Positions 1-5,842 of a DNA stretch of 6,376 bases are shown piece after piece. Under the pieces are notes generated by a model, which saw nothing but the letters and a program-made list of their open reading frames with translations, did not search any database and was not told where the DNA came from. The stretch is from Thermoplasmata archaeon (GTDB taxonomy: Archaea; Thermoplasmatota; Thermoplasmata; Thermoplasmatales; Thermoplasmataceae), in NCBI GenBank assembly GCA_021845155.1, contig JAKBSB010000077.1, forward strand, positions 1 through 6,376, given 5' to 3'. Within the stretch, counting starts at the first letter, position 1. The number at the start of each line of letters is the position of its first letter. The translations under genes were made by a program, and so were the position numbers.

Positions 1-75
1 AAGGAAGGGGCTTGTCCTGTGAGGGACAGCGCAAAAGTTGATCAGGGGGCTTTAACAACAAGGAGAAAAACATGA
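1..75 (+). CDS. C-terminal end of an open frame entering from the left edge (unidentified)
   Basis: Reading from base 1, the frame stays open for 24 codons and ends at TGA 73-75. The visible residues are basic and polar (for example GACPVRDSAKVDQG, ending TTRRKT). No domain is recognisable in so short a piece. The stop overlaps the ATG of the next open frame (ATGA at 72-75). A run of five A's (66-70) sits at the junction, so one extra A would fuse this frame to the following one; the two could be pieces of one frameshifted gene. A tail of a TnpB/OrfB-type transposase is one guess, suggested only by composition and by the hairpin further down. The evidence for a real protein end is weak. Confidence 0.3.
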   Translation, partial: KEGACPVRDSAKVDQGALTTRRKT

Positions 76-446
76 AGGAAAAGCAGAAGTTAGTCGGGAG
101 AAATACATGCACACCTGAGTATGATCCACAAGTCCGTAAATCTGTGACTCTACCCCTAAAGAGGAGGGAAACTGCCTGTGATCAGAGTTTAAAAACCCCT
201 TCTAACAACCCCCATGCGGATCTACAGTCAGGCATGACTGGACGGGACCTGAAAGCTCCCGTCATAAACATGCGCAATGAACCATTAATAACCTGTGTGA
301 AATCAATAATTGAAAAAGGAGAAGAAAAGAAGATGGATACTGATGTAAAGAATGTAAAGCTGGTAAGATACAGGAATGTCATGCAGTTCGAGCCCCAATT
401 ACTCCCCACGCTAACGCATGGGGTCTCCCTGGGGGTGGTAATATGA
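72..446 (+). CDS. Doubtful 124-codon open frame, possibly the degraded 3' end of a gene
   Basis: The frame starts at ATG 72, has AAGGAG at 60-65 in front of it, and its TGA overlaps the gfcR start codon (ATGA 443-446). The predicted protein is basic, has no recognisable domain, membrane segment or motif, and has an irregular composition unlike the neighbouring housekeeping proteins. Bases 1-442 are therefore largely unexplained. Two readings are possible. It may be remnant sequence, for example the tail of an IS605/IS1341-type tnpB, whose right ends often carry CCCC/GGGG hairpins like the one at 393-434. Alternatively, only its last part is translated: an internal ATG at 333, preceded by AAGGAG (316-321), would give a 37-aa peptide coupled to gfcR. 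I favour 'not an intact conserved gene' but cannot exclude a lineage-specific one. Confidence 0.22.
   Translation: MKEKQKLVGRNTCTPEYDPQVRKSVTLPLKRRETACDQSLKTPSNNPHADLQSGMTGRDLKAPVINMRNEPLITCVKSIIEKGEEKKMDTDVKNVKLVRYRNVMQFEPQLLPTLTHGVSLGVVI
393..434 (+). promoter_or_regulatory. Nested hairpin overlapping the gfcR ribosome-binding region
   Basis: Two copies of CCCCA (393-397 and 404-408) are followed by two copies of TGGGG (419-423 and 430-434), each pair 11 bases apart. The inner pair closes a hairpin that adds a GC/GC step (410-411 with 416-417) and a TAAC loop. The outer pair would close a second tier and bury the first half of the gfcR Shine-Dalgarno run GGGGGTGG (431-438), which ends 4 bases before ATG 443. 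The inner CCCCA could instead pair with the second TGGGG, so alternative folds exist. Pairing is seen in the sequence; a regulatory role is inference. The hairpin could also be a relic of a transposon right end. Confidence 0.4.
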
Positions 447-1039
447 AGAGCCTTGAAGAGTTGTACAAAAGGGCACTTGACCTGAAGAACAAGGGCATGG
501 CTGACAAGGAAATTTCAACAGAGCTTCACCTTTCAGTGAACACTGTCACATGGCTTTTGAGCAAAGATTTCCTGAAGGAATCAAAGGTCCAGGATGTAAA
601 GATAGGATGGAGAACTGCAGGAGTTTACGGAAGCAGGATCAGCAACCTCTCAGAGATAATCGCAGACATAATAGACGAAGAATCAAGAATTGGTGAGTTC
701 GAGGTTTCATCAATTCTGGGAATAACCATAAACGGCATCCCTTTCGCAACAATGGTATCGTACCTGATGGACAAGGAACTTGTTGTGTACAGGCCTCACC
801 CCAGCAGGAAAGAGGGACTGTTCAGCAGTAATTTTGCAAGCGTCAGGGGAAAGAACATAGTTGTCATAGATGATGTTGCAAGCACAGGGGAGACACTCAA
901 AAGGACCATCATGGATGTGAAGTCCGAAGGTGGAAATGTTGTTCTGGTTGTTGTCCTTGCGTCCAAGATACGTGGCGATGAGATCATGGGAGTGAGACTG
1001 AGATCAATAGTGAGAACCAGCCTCATAGGGAGCAGTTAG
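443..1039 (+). CDS. gfcR: GfcR/PyrE-like transcriptional regulator (HTH plus phosphoribosyltransferase domain)
   Basis: This 198-aa protein matches the archaeal GfcR group (orotate phosphoribosyltransferase-like). In haloarchaea GfcR is a DNA-binding regulator of central sugar metabolism rather than a pyrimidine enzyme. Residues ~5-45 form a helix-turn-helix ([20 protein letters not shown]). From ~60 on there is a type I PRTase fold with the PRPP-binding motif [13 protein letters not shown] at 140-152, where the acidic pair is D143-D144. [10 protein letters not shown] just before it is typical of the family. The length is normal. The start is well supported by GGGGGTGG at 431-438, 4 bases upstream. 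lysS begins 9 bases after its stop, so the two genes are probably cotranscribed. The effector and targets cannot be read from the sequence. A true PyrE enzyme is less likely because PyrE lacks the HTH. Confidence 0.75.
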   Translation: MKSLEELYKRALDLKNKGMADKEISTELHLSVNTVTWLLSKDFLKESKVQDVKIGWRTAGVYGSRISNLSEIIADIIDEESRIGEFEVSSILGITINGIPFATMVSYLMDKELVVYRPHPSRKEGLFSSNFASVRGKNIVVIDDVASTGETLKRTIMDVKSEGGNVVLVVVLASKIRGDEIMGVRLRSIVRTSLIGSS

Positions 1040-1048
1040 GTTTAGTTT

Positions 1049-2563
1049 ATGCACTGGGCAGATTCGCTGGTAAAGGAGCTGGAAGGGAACCAGTTAGTAT
1101 CAACTGGAATATCACCTTCAGGACCAATTCATGTTGGAAACATGCGTGAGATACTCACAGGGGACATGATTTACAAAGCAGCATTAAAGAAGGGGTTGAA
1201 AGCGAGATTCATATACCTGTGTGACGACATTGATCCCCTGAGAAAAGTATATCCTTTCCTGGACAGCAGTTATTCATCCTATGTGGGATTCCCACTGAGC
1301 AGTATTCCTGCTCCAGATGGTGGACCTTCATATTCAGAGTATTTCTTGAAACCCTTTGTGGAAACCCTTTCAAAGATAGATGTTAACGTTGAGGTTCTCA
1401 GAACCACAGACCTTTACAGAAATGGAACATTTGAAAGATCGATAAGGATGGTGGTGGAGAAGCGTGACAGAATAAGAGATATACTTCAGGAGCTGTCTGG
1501 AAGAGAACTTGAGGAAAACTGGTTTCCTTATAATCCCAGATGCGGAAAATGCGGGAGAATAAACTCAACTGTTGTTGAATCTTATGATCTCCCCATGATT
1601 CACTATAAATGTTCCTGCGGAAATGAAGGTTCTGCCGATATAAGGAAAGATGACGGAAAAATGCCCTGGAGAATAGAATGGCCAGCCAAGTGGTTTGAAC
1701 TTGGTGTTACAATAGAACCATTCGGCAAGGATCACGGCGCATCTGGAGGTTCATACGACACCGGTAAGAGAATAGCGGAGGAGATCTTCGAAATAAGCGC
1801 ACCTGTTCCCCTGATATATGAGAGGATATTCCTGAAGGGTGTTGGAGTGATGCATTCCTCAACCGGCATCTCAATACCTGCATCAGACATGGTCAAATAC
1901 GCTCCACCGCAGATACTTCGTTTCATAATAGCTAGAAGCAACCCGGGAAGACATATAAATTTTGATCCTGGAGCAGGTCTCCTTAATCTGGTGGATGAAT
2001 TTGAGAAATACCAGAAAGCATACAACAGCCAGGAAGAGGTAAAGGACGAAAATTACAGGGAGGTGTATGAATATTCAAGGATTTCAGGCAAGGAGAGCGC
2101 CACAGGAATAAGCTTCCGTCATCTTGTAACGCTTGTTCAGATATACACCACAGATACAGATCTCCTGAGGGTCCTTAAACATACGGGATACACTGGTGAA
2201 AGCCTGGACGACCAGATGAAATGGCAGATTGAGATAGCAAGAAACTGGCTTTCAAAATATGCCCCGGATATTGTGAAATTCAGGGTTATGCCCATGGATT
2301 ATACGGTACACCTGAATGAGGTTGAGAAGTCAATACTGTCAGATTTTGTAGCCCAGGCGTCTAAGTTACAGTGGAATCCAGAGGAGATACATAATTCAGT
2401 TCATGAGATACTTAAGGCCAGGAATGTATCTCCCAAGGAAGGCTTTGGCGCTTTCTACAGGGTTATAATTGGGAAAGACCAGGGACCACGGCTTGGATAT
2501 TTTCTCTCAAATATGGAAAGGGACTTTGTAATATCAAGATTGAAAGCCAATATTTCAGCCTGA
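1049..2563 (+). CDS. lysS: Lysyl-tRNA synthetase, class I
   Basis: This cytoplasmic enzyme joins lysine to tRNA(Lys) using ATP. At 504 aa it has the usual length of archaeal class I LysRS. The N-terminal Rossmann domain begins with MHWAD and carries the HIGH motif as PSGPIHVGN (23-31, H28 and G30). A zinc-knuckle insertion has C165xxC168 and C188xC190. The conserved block WRIEWPAKW (207-215) is followed by EPFGKDH (223-229). The KMSKS loop is abnormal: the expected lysine-starting signature reads VMHSSTG (267-273), with Val for the first Lys and His for the first Ser. The rest, including the C-terminal helical anticodon-binding part, looks intact, so I read it as a working enzyme with a diverged loop. 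ATG 1049 fits the family N-terminus; only a weak TTAGG-type ribosome site precedes it, suggesting translation linked to gfcR upstream. The class II enzyme is excluded because its motifs are absent. Confidence 0.95.
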   Translation: MHWADSLVKELEGNQLVSTGISPSGPIHVGNMREILTGDMIYKAALKKGLKARFIYLCDDIDPLRKVYPFLDSSYSSYVGFPLSSIPAPDGGPSYSEYFLKPFVETLSKIDVNVEVLRTTDLYRNGTFERSIRMVVEKRDRIRDILQELSGRELEENWFPYNPRCGKCGRINSTVVESYDLPMIHYKCSCGNEGSADIRKDDGKMPWRIEWPAKWFELGVTIEPFGKDHGASGGSYDTGKRIAEEIFEISAPVPLIYERIFLKGVGVMHSSTGISIPASDMVKYAPPQILRFIIARSNPGRHINFDPGAGLLNLVDEFEKYQKAYNSQEEVKDENYREVYEYSRISGKESATGISFRHLVTLVQIYTTDTDLLRVLKHTGYTGESLDDQMKWQIEIARNWLSKYAPDIVKFRVMPMDYTVHLNEVEKSILSDFVAQASKLQWNPEEIHNSVHEILKARNVSPKEGFGAFYRVIIGKDQGPRLGYFLSNMERDFVISRLKANISA

Positions 2564-2566
2564 AAA

Positions 2567-2589
2567 TTTTACATTCTTTTAACATTTTT
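2567..2589 (+). terminator. T-rich terminator after lysS
   Basis: Just after the lysS stop the + strand carries TTTT (2567-2570), TTCTTTT (2574-2580) and ATTTTT (2584-2589), without a stem. Archaeal RNA polymerase typically ends transcription at such T-runs. It separates the gfcR-lysS unit from the next gene, which has its own TATA box. Confidence 0.5.
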
Positions 2590-2600
2590 CTAATTTCGAC

Positions 2601-2613
2601 AATTATATATTAA
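2601..2613 (+). promoter_or_regulatory. TATA-box promoter of the leaderless gene at 2632
   Basis: AATTATATATTAA lies with its core (TTATATAT, 2603-2610) centred about 25 bases before ATG 2632. With the usual archaeal distance from TATA to transcription start, the transcript would begin at or within a few bases of the ATG. No GGTG-type ribosome site is present between box and ATG, which agrees with a leaderless mRNA. Confidence 0.7.
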
Positions 2614-2631
2614 ATAGCGTGTTGTTCATTC

Positions 2632-3186
2632 ATGATAAAACACGGTTTTGTTGAAAGAGATATTGATCCATCTGAAGTGTACGATCTGGTCAAACAGTTG
2701 CTAGCCAAAGAGGATTTCAAGATAACATCTGATGATCAGAGCAATTCCATGTACGAAATACATGCCAAAAAATCCAGCAGGGAGAGAATTGTTCTCGGGA
2801 GGGTAAGGGATGTTGATGTTGTTATTGCAGGCGACAAAGGAAAATTCGAGGTACAGCTTCACGCAGGAATATGGGGCCGTGACATGGCTATCCCTGCAAT
2901 TGAGGGAATAGCTACCTTTGGAATGGCAACGGCAGCAGAGCTTCATTCAGGTCATGAGTTTGAGAAGAGGATGTGGGAACAGATAGTGAAGAAGATAGAC
3001 CCGACCCTGAAAATATGCGAATATGATGGCATGCTGTTCAAGACCCAGCAGGAACTGGACCAGCATATAAAAGCCCACCAGCAGCAGATGGCTGGAGCAG
3101 GATCCATGATGGGTATGGGGATGCTTGGAATGGGTATGATGGGCATGGGAATGATGGGATTTGGCGGACCAGGTCTCTTCATTTAA
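2632..3186 (+). CDS. Unrecognised protein with a C2H2-spaced finger (CDHH) and a Met/Gly-rich tail
   Basis: I do not recognise a named family for this 184-aa protein. Residues 1-125 form a mixed alpha/beta domain with no signal peptide or clear membrane helix; a short hydrophobic stretch (87-102) is too polar for a confident membrane span. Residues 129-149 match classical C2H2 finger spacing exactly: C129-x2-D132-x3-F136-x5-L142-x2-H145-x3-H149, with Asp in place of the second Cys. A Gln-rich bridge (QQQ at 150-152) leads to a tail (153-184) in which 10 of the 17 residues 159-175 are Met, the rest mostly Gly, ending FGGPGLFI. GroEL-type chaperonins have comparable GGM tails and copper-handling proteins have Met-rich runs, but neither function is shown. 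It is transcribed from its own TATA box as a leaderless mRNA, and metG follows 149 bases later. It is probably soluble and metal-binding; the role is unknown. Confidence 0.8.
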   Translation: MIKHGFVERDIDPSEVYDLVKQLLAKEDFKITSDDQSNSMYEIHAKKSSRERIVLGRVRDVDVVIAGDKGKFEVQLHAGIWGRDMAIPAIEGIATFGMATAAELHSGHEFEKRMWEQIVKKIDPTLKICEYDGMLFKTQQELDQHIKAHQQQMAGAGSMMGMGMLGMGMMGMGMMGFGGPGLFI

Positions 3187-3335
3187 TCCCTGTCTCTTTC
3201 TCATTTAGATTAAAAAAACTCTTCCTGGCAGGTCCATTAGAACAATGATTCGTAAAAAACCTAATTCTCAAAAATTATGAACAAGTAAACAATCACTCGA
3301 TCCGTTCCGGAGATTCTTCCGGTGGATGTGATAAT
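3187..3335 (+). promoter_or_regulatory. metG upstream region: pyrimidine-rich terminator, weak TATA-like element, tiny upstream frames
   Basis: Directly after the previous stop there is a pyrimidine-rich run (CTCTTTCTCATTT, 3194-3206) that may end transcription, then TTTAGATTAAAAAA (3204-3217), a loose TATA match that would start RNA near 3240. An 11-codon frame (MIRKKPNSQKL, 3245-3280) follows; its stop overlaps a 3-codon frame (ATG AAC AAG TAA, 3277-3288) in ATGA fashion. A hairpin at 3300-3327 comes next. If RNA starts near 3240, metG has a leader of about 95 bases, unlike the leaderless arrangement of the genes at 2632 and probably 5563. Whether metG has its own promoter or is read through from the gene at 2632 cannot be decided. 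Confidence 0.35.
3300..3327 (+). promoter_or_regulatory. metG: Hairpin covering the GGTG ribosome site of metG
   Basis: CCGGA (3307-3311) pairs with TCCGG (3318-3322) around a GATTCT loop, and ATCC (3300-3303) pairs with GGAT (3324-3327) across a 3x1 internal loop. This gives a 9-bp imperfect stem. Its 3' arm contains GGTGGA (3321-3326), the only ribosome-site-like sequence before the inferred metG start at 3336. Folding would hide it. The pairing is directly visible; control of metG translation is inference. Confidence 0.45.
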
Positions 3336-5456
3336 ATCAAAATAGTTGTAAATTCGGCTCTGCCATATGCAAACGGCTCTCTTCACCTGGGTCACATATC
3401 TGGTGCATACCTGTCTGCAGATATCTTCACCAGGTTCAACAGGATGATAGGAAACGAGGTACTTTTCATTTCAGGCAGTGATGAATACGGAACGCCCATA
3501 ACCATCTCTGCAGAAAAACAGAACACCACTCCTGAAAAGATTGCCGAGAAATTCCACAATGAATTTATACACACTTTCAGGTCAATGGACATAGATTTCA
3601 ATCTCTTCACGAGGACATCATACAGGGAACACTGGAAGATGGTCCAGGAGATATTTCTCGACCTTCTTGATAAAGGCTTCCTTCATGAGAAAGCCATGAT
3701 CTCACCATATTGCGCAAAGTGTGGCAGATTCATGCCAGACAGATACATTGAGGGCACATGCCCCCATTGCGGATTCAAGCAGGCCAGGGGCGATCAGTGT
3801 GATGAATGCGGAAGAACGCTTGATCCACAGGAACTCATAGAACCCAGATGCGTCCTGTGCGATGAAACCCCGGAATTCAGAGAAACTTCACATTTTTTCC
3901 TGAGACTTGATCTGTTTCAGGAAAAGCTCATATCATGGCTTGAGACAAAGGATTACTGGAGAACAAACGTTCTTGCATTTACAAGGAATTTCATATCTTC
4001 CGGATTGAGAGAAAGACCCATTACCAGGGATCTGGACTGGGGGGTTCCGATCCCACTTGAAGGTTATGAACACAAGAGGATATATGTCTGGTTCGAAGCG
4101 CTCATAGGCTACCTTTCAGGACCAAAAGTATACTCTGATAAAATCGGAAAACCCGACTACTGGAAAAGTTTCTATTATGACCGGGAGGTAAAGACATACT
4201 ATTTCCTCGGCAAGGACAATATTCCTTTCCATACAGTGATATGGCCCGCTTTGCTGATGGGCATGGGCGATATAAACCTGCCATACGATGTCCCTGCAAA
4301 CGAATACCTGAGGTTCAAGGGTGAGCAGTTCTCCAAGAGCAGGGGAATTGGACTTACAGTGGATGAAGCTCTCAAGCTTGTTCCAAAGGACTATCTCAGG
4401 TTCTACATGTCCATGAACCTCCCTGAAACTGGAGACTCTGATTTCACCCTCTCAGACCTTCAGGATAAGGTGAACAGCGAACTCATAGACAAATTCGGGA
4501 ACTTCATACATCGGGTGGTCAGCTTCATTCACAAGAATGGGTTGAACCCATCGGAAGGCATACTTGATGAGAGCGATCTGATGGCCCTGGATGAGGCTGA
4601 AAGAAGTTTTGAGAGGTATTCATCATCCATATCAAAGGTGCAGATTAAGAGGGCATTCCAGGAGTGGCTGGAGCTTGTGAAGTATTCCAATGTATATTTC
4701 AATGATGCCGCTCCATGGAAGATCATAAAGACAGACAGGGGAAAATGTGCCACAAAACTTTACACTGCTCTCAGGCTGAGCGAGTACCTGGCGTATATGC
4801 TCTATCCATACTGCCCGTCCTCAGCAAGGAGTGTGATGGGTATCATCAACCCTTCAGGTTTCGTTGAATTCAGGTCAGAGAACCTGAAGGCCAGCAACCA
4901 CTCGTATTCCCCTATCTTATCAGAAGTCCCATTCCAGAAGATCGATCTGGAGGTTAAAAATGGGAACAGCCTTGATCTCAGGGTGGCACTCATTGAGGAT
5001 GCTCGCATTCACCAGGATTCCGATCGCCTGCTTGTTCTTGGATTGTCTCTGGGGAATGAGAAGAGGCAGATTGTTGCAGGACTCAGGAAATACTACGACG
5101 TAAGTGAACTGATGGGGAAGAAGATCGTGCTGGTTGCAAACATGAAGAGAGCGAAAATAAGGGGAGAAGAGTCCAATGGTATGCTCCTTGCTGCCGATGA
5201 TGGAATAACCATATCTTTACTGAAGCCTCCTGAAGACAGCCAACCTGGAGATGAGGTGAATCTGGGGGAACTTCCATACAATTCCTCAGGGACAATTACA
5301 GTTGATGACCTCAGGGAATTCAATTTAAGGGTTATTGAGAATGATGGCAAAAAATATGTTTCGGCGGTTGTTTCTGGGAAAAACCTCATCATGAACTTAC
5401 AGGGAAAAAATGTTGAAATATACTCAGAAGTTGCAGTTAATGCCACTGTGAGATGA
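3336..5456 (+). CDS. metG: Methionyl-tRNA synthetase with fused EMAPII-like C-terminal module; start codon non-standard (ATC) or frameshifted
   Basis: The enzyme charges tRNA(Met), initiator and elongator, in the cytoplasm. The first in-frame ATG (3444) cannot be the true start: the same frame upstream encodes KIVVNSALPYANG and the HIGH motif HLGH (3384-3395), essential for ATP binding. The frame is open back to TGA 3246-3248 but has no ATG, GTG or TTG; ATC 3336 is the best-placed start (GGTG 3321-3324), giving 706 aa. Numbered from there: HLGH 17-20; four zinc knuckles C126/C129, C142/C145, C155/C158, C172/C175 of the archaeal type; QFSKS at 331-335 as the KMSKS loop (first Lys is Gln, second kept); anticodon-binding helices around W461; an EMAPII/Trbp-like OB domain at ~546-630 (LDLRVALIEDARIH, ANMKRAKIRG, SNGMLLAA); and a last part (631-706) resembling the EMAPII C-terminal subdomain (PPEDSQPGDEV). 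Deleting T3329 would instead give ATG 3326 in frame. Confidence 0.95.
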   Translation: MKIVVNSALPYANGSLHLGHISGAYLSADIFTRFNRMIGNEVLFISGSDEYGTPITISAEKQNTTPEKIAEKFHNEFIHTFRSMDIDFNLFTRTSYREHWKMVQEIFLDLLDKGFLHEKAMISPYCAKCGRFMPDRYIEGTCPHCGFKQARGDQCDECGRTLDPQELIEPRCVLCDETPEFRETSHFFLRLDLFQEKLISWLETKDYWRTNVLAFTRNFISSGLRERPITRDLDWGVPIPLEGYEHKRIYVWFEALIGYLSGPKVYSDKIGKPDYWKSFYYDREVKTYYFLGKDNIPFHTVIWPALLMGMGDINLPYDVPANEYLRFKGEQFSKSRGIGLTVDEALKLVPKDYLRFYMSMNLPETGDSDFTLSDLQDKVNSELIDKFGNFIHRVVSFIHKNGLNPSEGILDESDLMALDEAERSFERYSSSISKVQIKRAFQEWLELVKYSNVYFNDAAPWKIIKTDRGKCATKLYTALRLSEYLAYMLYPYCPSSARSVMGIINPSGFVEFRSENLKASNHSYSPILSEVPFQKIDLEVKNGNSLDLRVALIEDARIHQDSDRLLVLGLSLGNEKRQIVAGLRKYYDVSELMGKKIVLVANMKRAKIRGEESNGMLLAADDGITISLLKPPEDSQPGDEVNLGELPYNSSGTITVDDLREFNLRVIENDGKKYVSAVVSGKNLIMNLQGKNVEIYSEVAVNATVR

Positions 5457-5466
5457 AAACGCCCAG

Positions 5467-5488
5467 CCGGAATCACCCTGTGTTCCGG
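5467..5488 (+). terminator. Hairpin downstream of metG
   Basis: CCGGAA (5467-5472) pairs with TTCCGG (5483-5488), and inside it CAC (5474-5476) pairs with GTG (5480-5482) around a CCT loop, with one bulged T (5473). It lies 11 bases after the metG stop. No long T-run follows directly, so it may protect the mRNA end or help termination together with the T-rich stretch around 5519-5535. Its core CCGGA/TCCGG is the same as that of the hairpin before metG. Confidence 0.45.
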
Positions 5489-5515
5489 TCGAAGATAATT
5501 CAAAATTTCAATAAA

Positions 5516-5540
5516 AAATTTATTATAGTTCTTTTAATTA
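5516..5540 (+). promoter_or_regulatory. rpoK promoter region (two TATA-like elements)
   Basis: TTTTAATTA (5532-5540) is centred about 26 bases before ATG 5563 and would give a leaderless rpoK mRNA. A second element, AATTTATTATA (5516-5526 or so), lies further up and would give a leader of about 16 bases. No ribosome-binding sequence precedes the ATG, which favours the first choice. Confidence 0.5.
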
Positions 5541-5562
5541 CCTATAGATTCCATTGATTTCT

Positions 5563-5730
5563 ATGAATTATACCAAGTTTGAAAAAGCAAGGATTATCGG
5601 CGCAAGGGCATTGCAGGTCTCCATGGGAGCACCTGTCATAATAGATGTGCCGGCTACAATGTTCGACCCGGTCGATATAGCAATCCTTGAGTTCAACAAC
5701 GATCTCATTCCAATTACCATTAAGAGATAA
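5563..5730 (+). CDS. rpoK: DNA-directed RNA polymerase subunit K (Rpo6/Rpb6 homologue)
   Basis: This 55-aa gene encodes the archaeal counterpart of eukaryotic Rpb6 and bacterial omega, a small subunit that helps assemble and hold the largest RNA polymerase subunit. Almost the whole protein is the family signature: [16 protein letters not shown] (3-18), then [11 protein letters not shown] (20-30), [10 protein letters not shown] (35-44) and the C-terminal IPITIKR (49-55). The length is normal for archaeal subunit K, which lacks the acidic N-terminal tail of eukaryotic Rpb6. The start [10 protein letters not shown] fits the family, and ATG 5563 is the only reasonable choice. There is no ribosome site, so the mRNA is probably leaderless. 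It stands alone between metG and the 16S rRNA gene, with its own promoter and a T6 terminator. Confidence 0.95.
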   Translation: MNYTKFEKARIIGARALQVSMGAPVIIDVPATMFDPVDIAILEFNNDLIPITIKR

Positions 5731-5740
5731 TCCAACCTTT

Positions 5741-5776
5741 CCCATTTTTTATATCCATCCAGAGTGATGTGTTATT
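5741..5776 (+). terminator. T-rich terminator after rpoK
   Basis: A run of six T's (5745-5750) begins 15 bases after the rpoK stop, and a five-T run at 5774-5778 and another at 5786-5790 follow. No stem precedes them. This fits an archaeal intrinsic terminator and separates rpoK from rRNA transcription. Confidence 0.5.
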
Positions 5777-5842
5777 TTTAAGTGATTTTTCATAAAATAA
5801 ATATCGCACTCCCAATGTTTTACAGCGTGCAAAACTGATGGG

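Noticed and set aside
385..396. TTCGAGCC resembling a tRNA T-loop
   Set aside because: No T-stem, acceptor stem or anticodon arm can be built around it.
3326..3345. metG start at ATG 3326 or GTG 3328 as written
   Set aside because: ATG 3326 is followed at once by TGA, and GTG 3328 reaches TAG after five codons; neither is in the metG frame without a base change.
3444..5456. MetRS starting at ATG 3444 (670 aa)
   Set aside because: It would lack the HLGH motif and the first strand of the Rossmann fold, which are encoded in the same open frame upstream.
5093..5503. 136-codon minus-strand frame opposite metG
   Set aside because: It is a shadow of the well-supported metG C-terminal domain, with no motif of its own.
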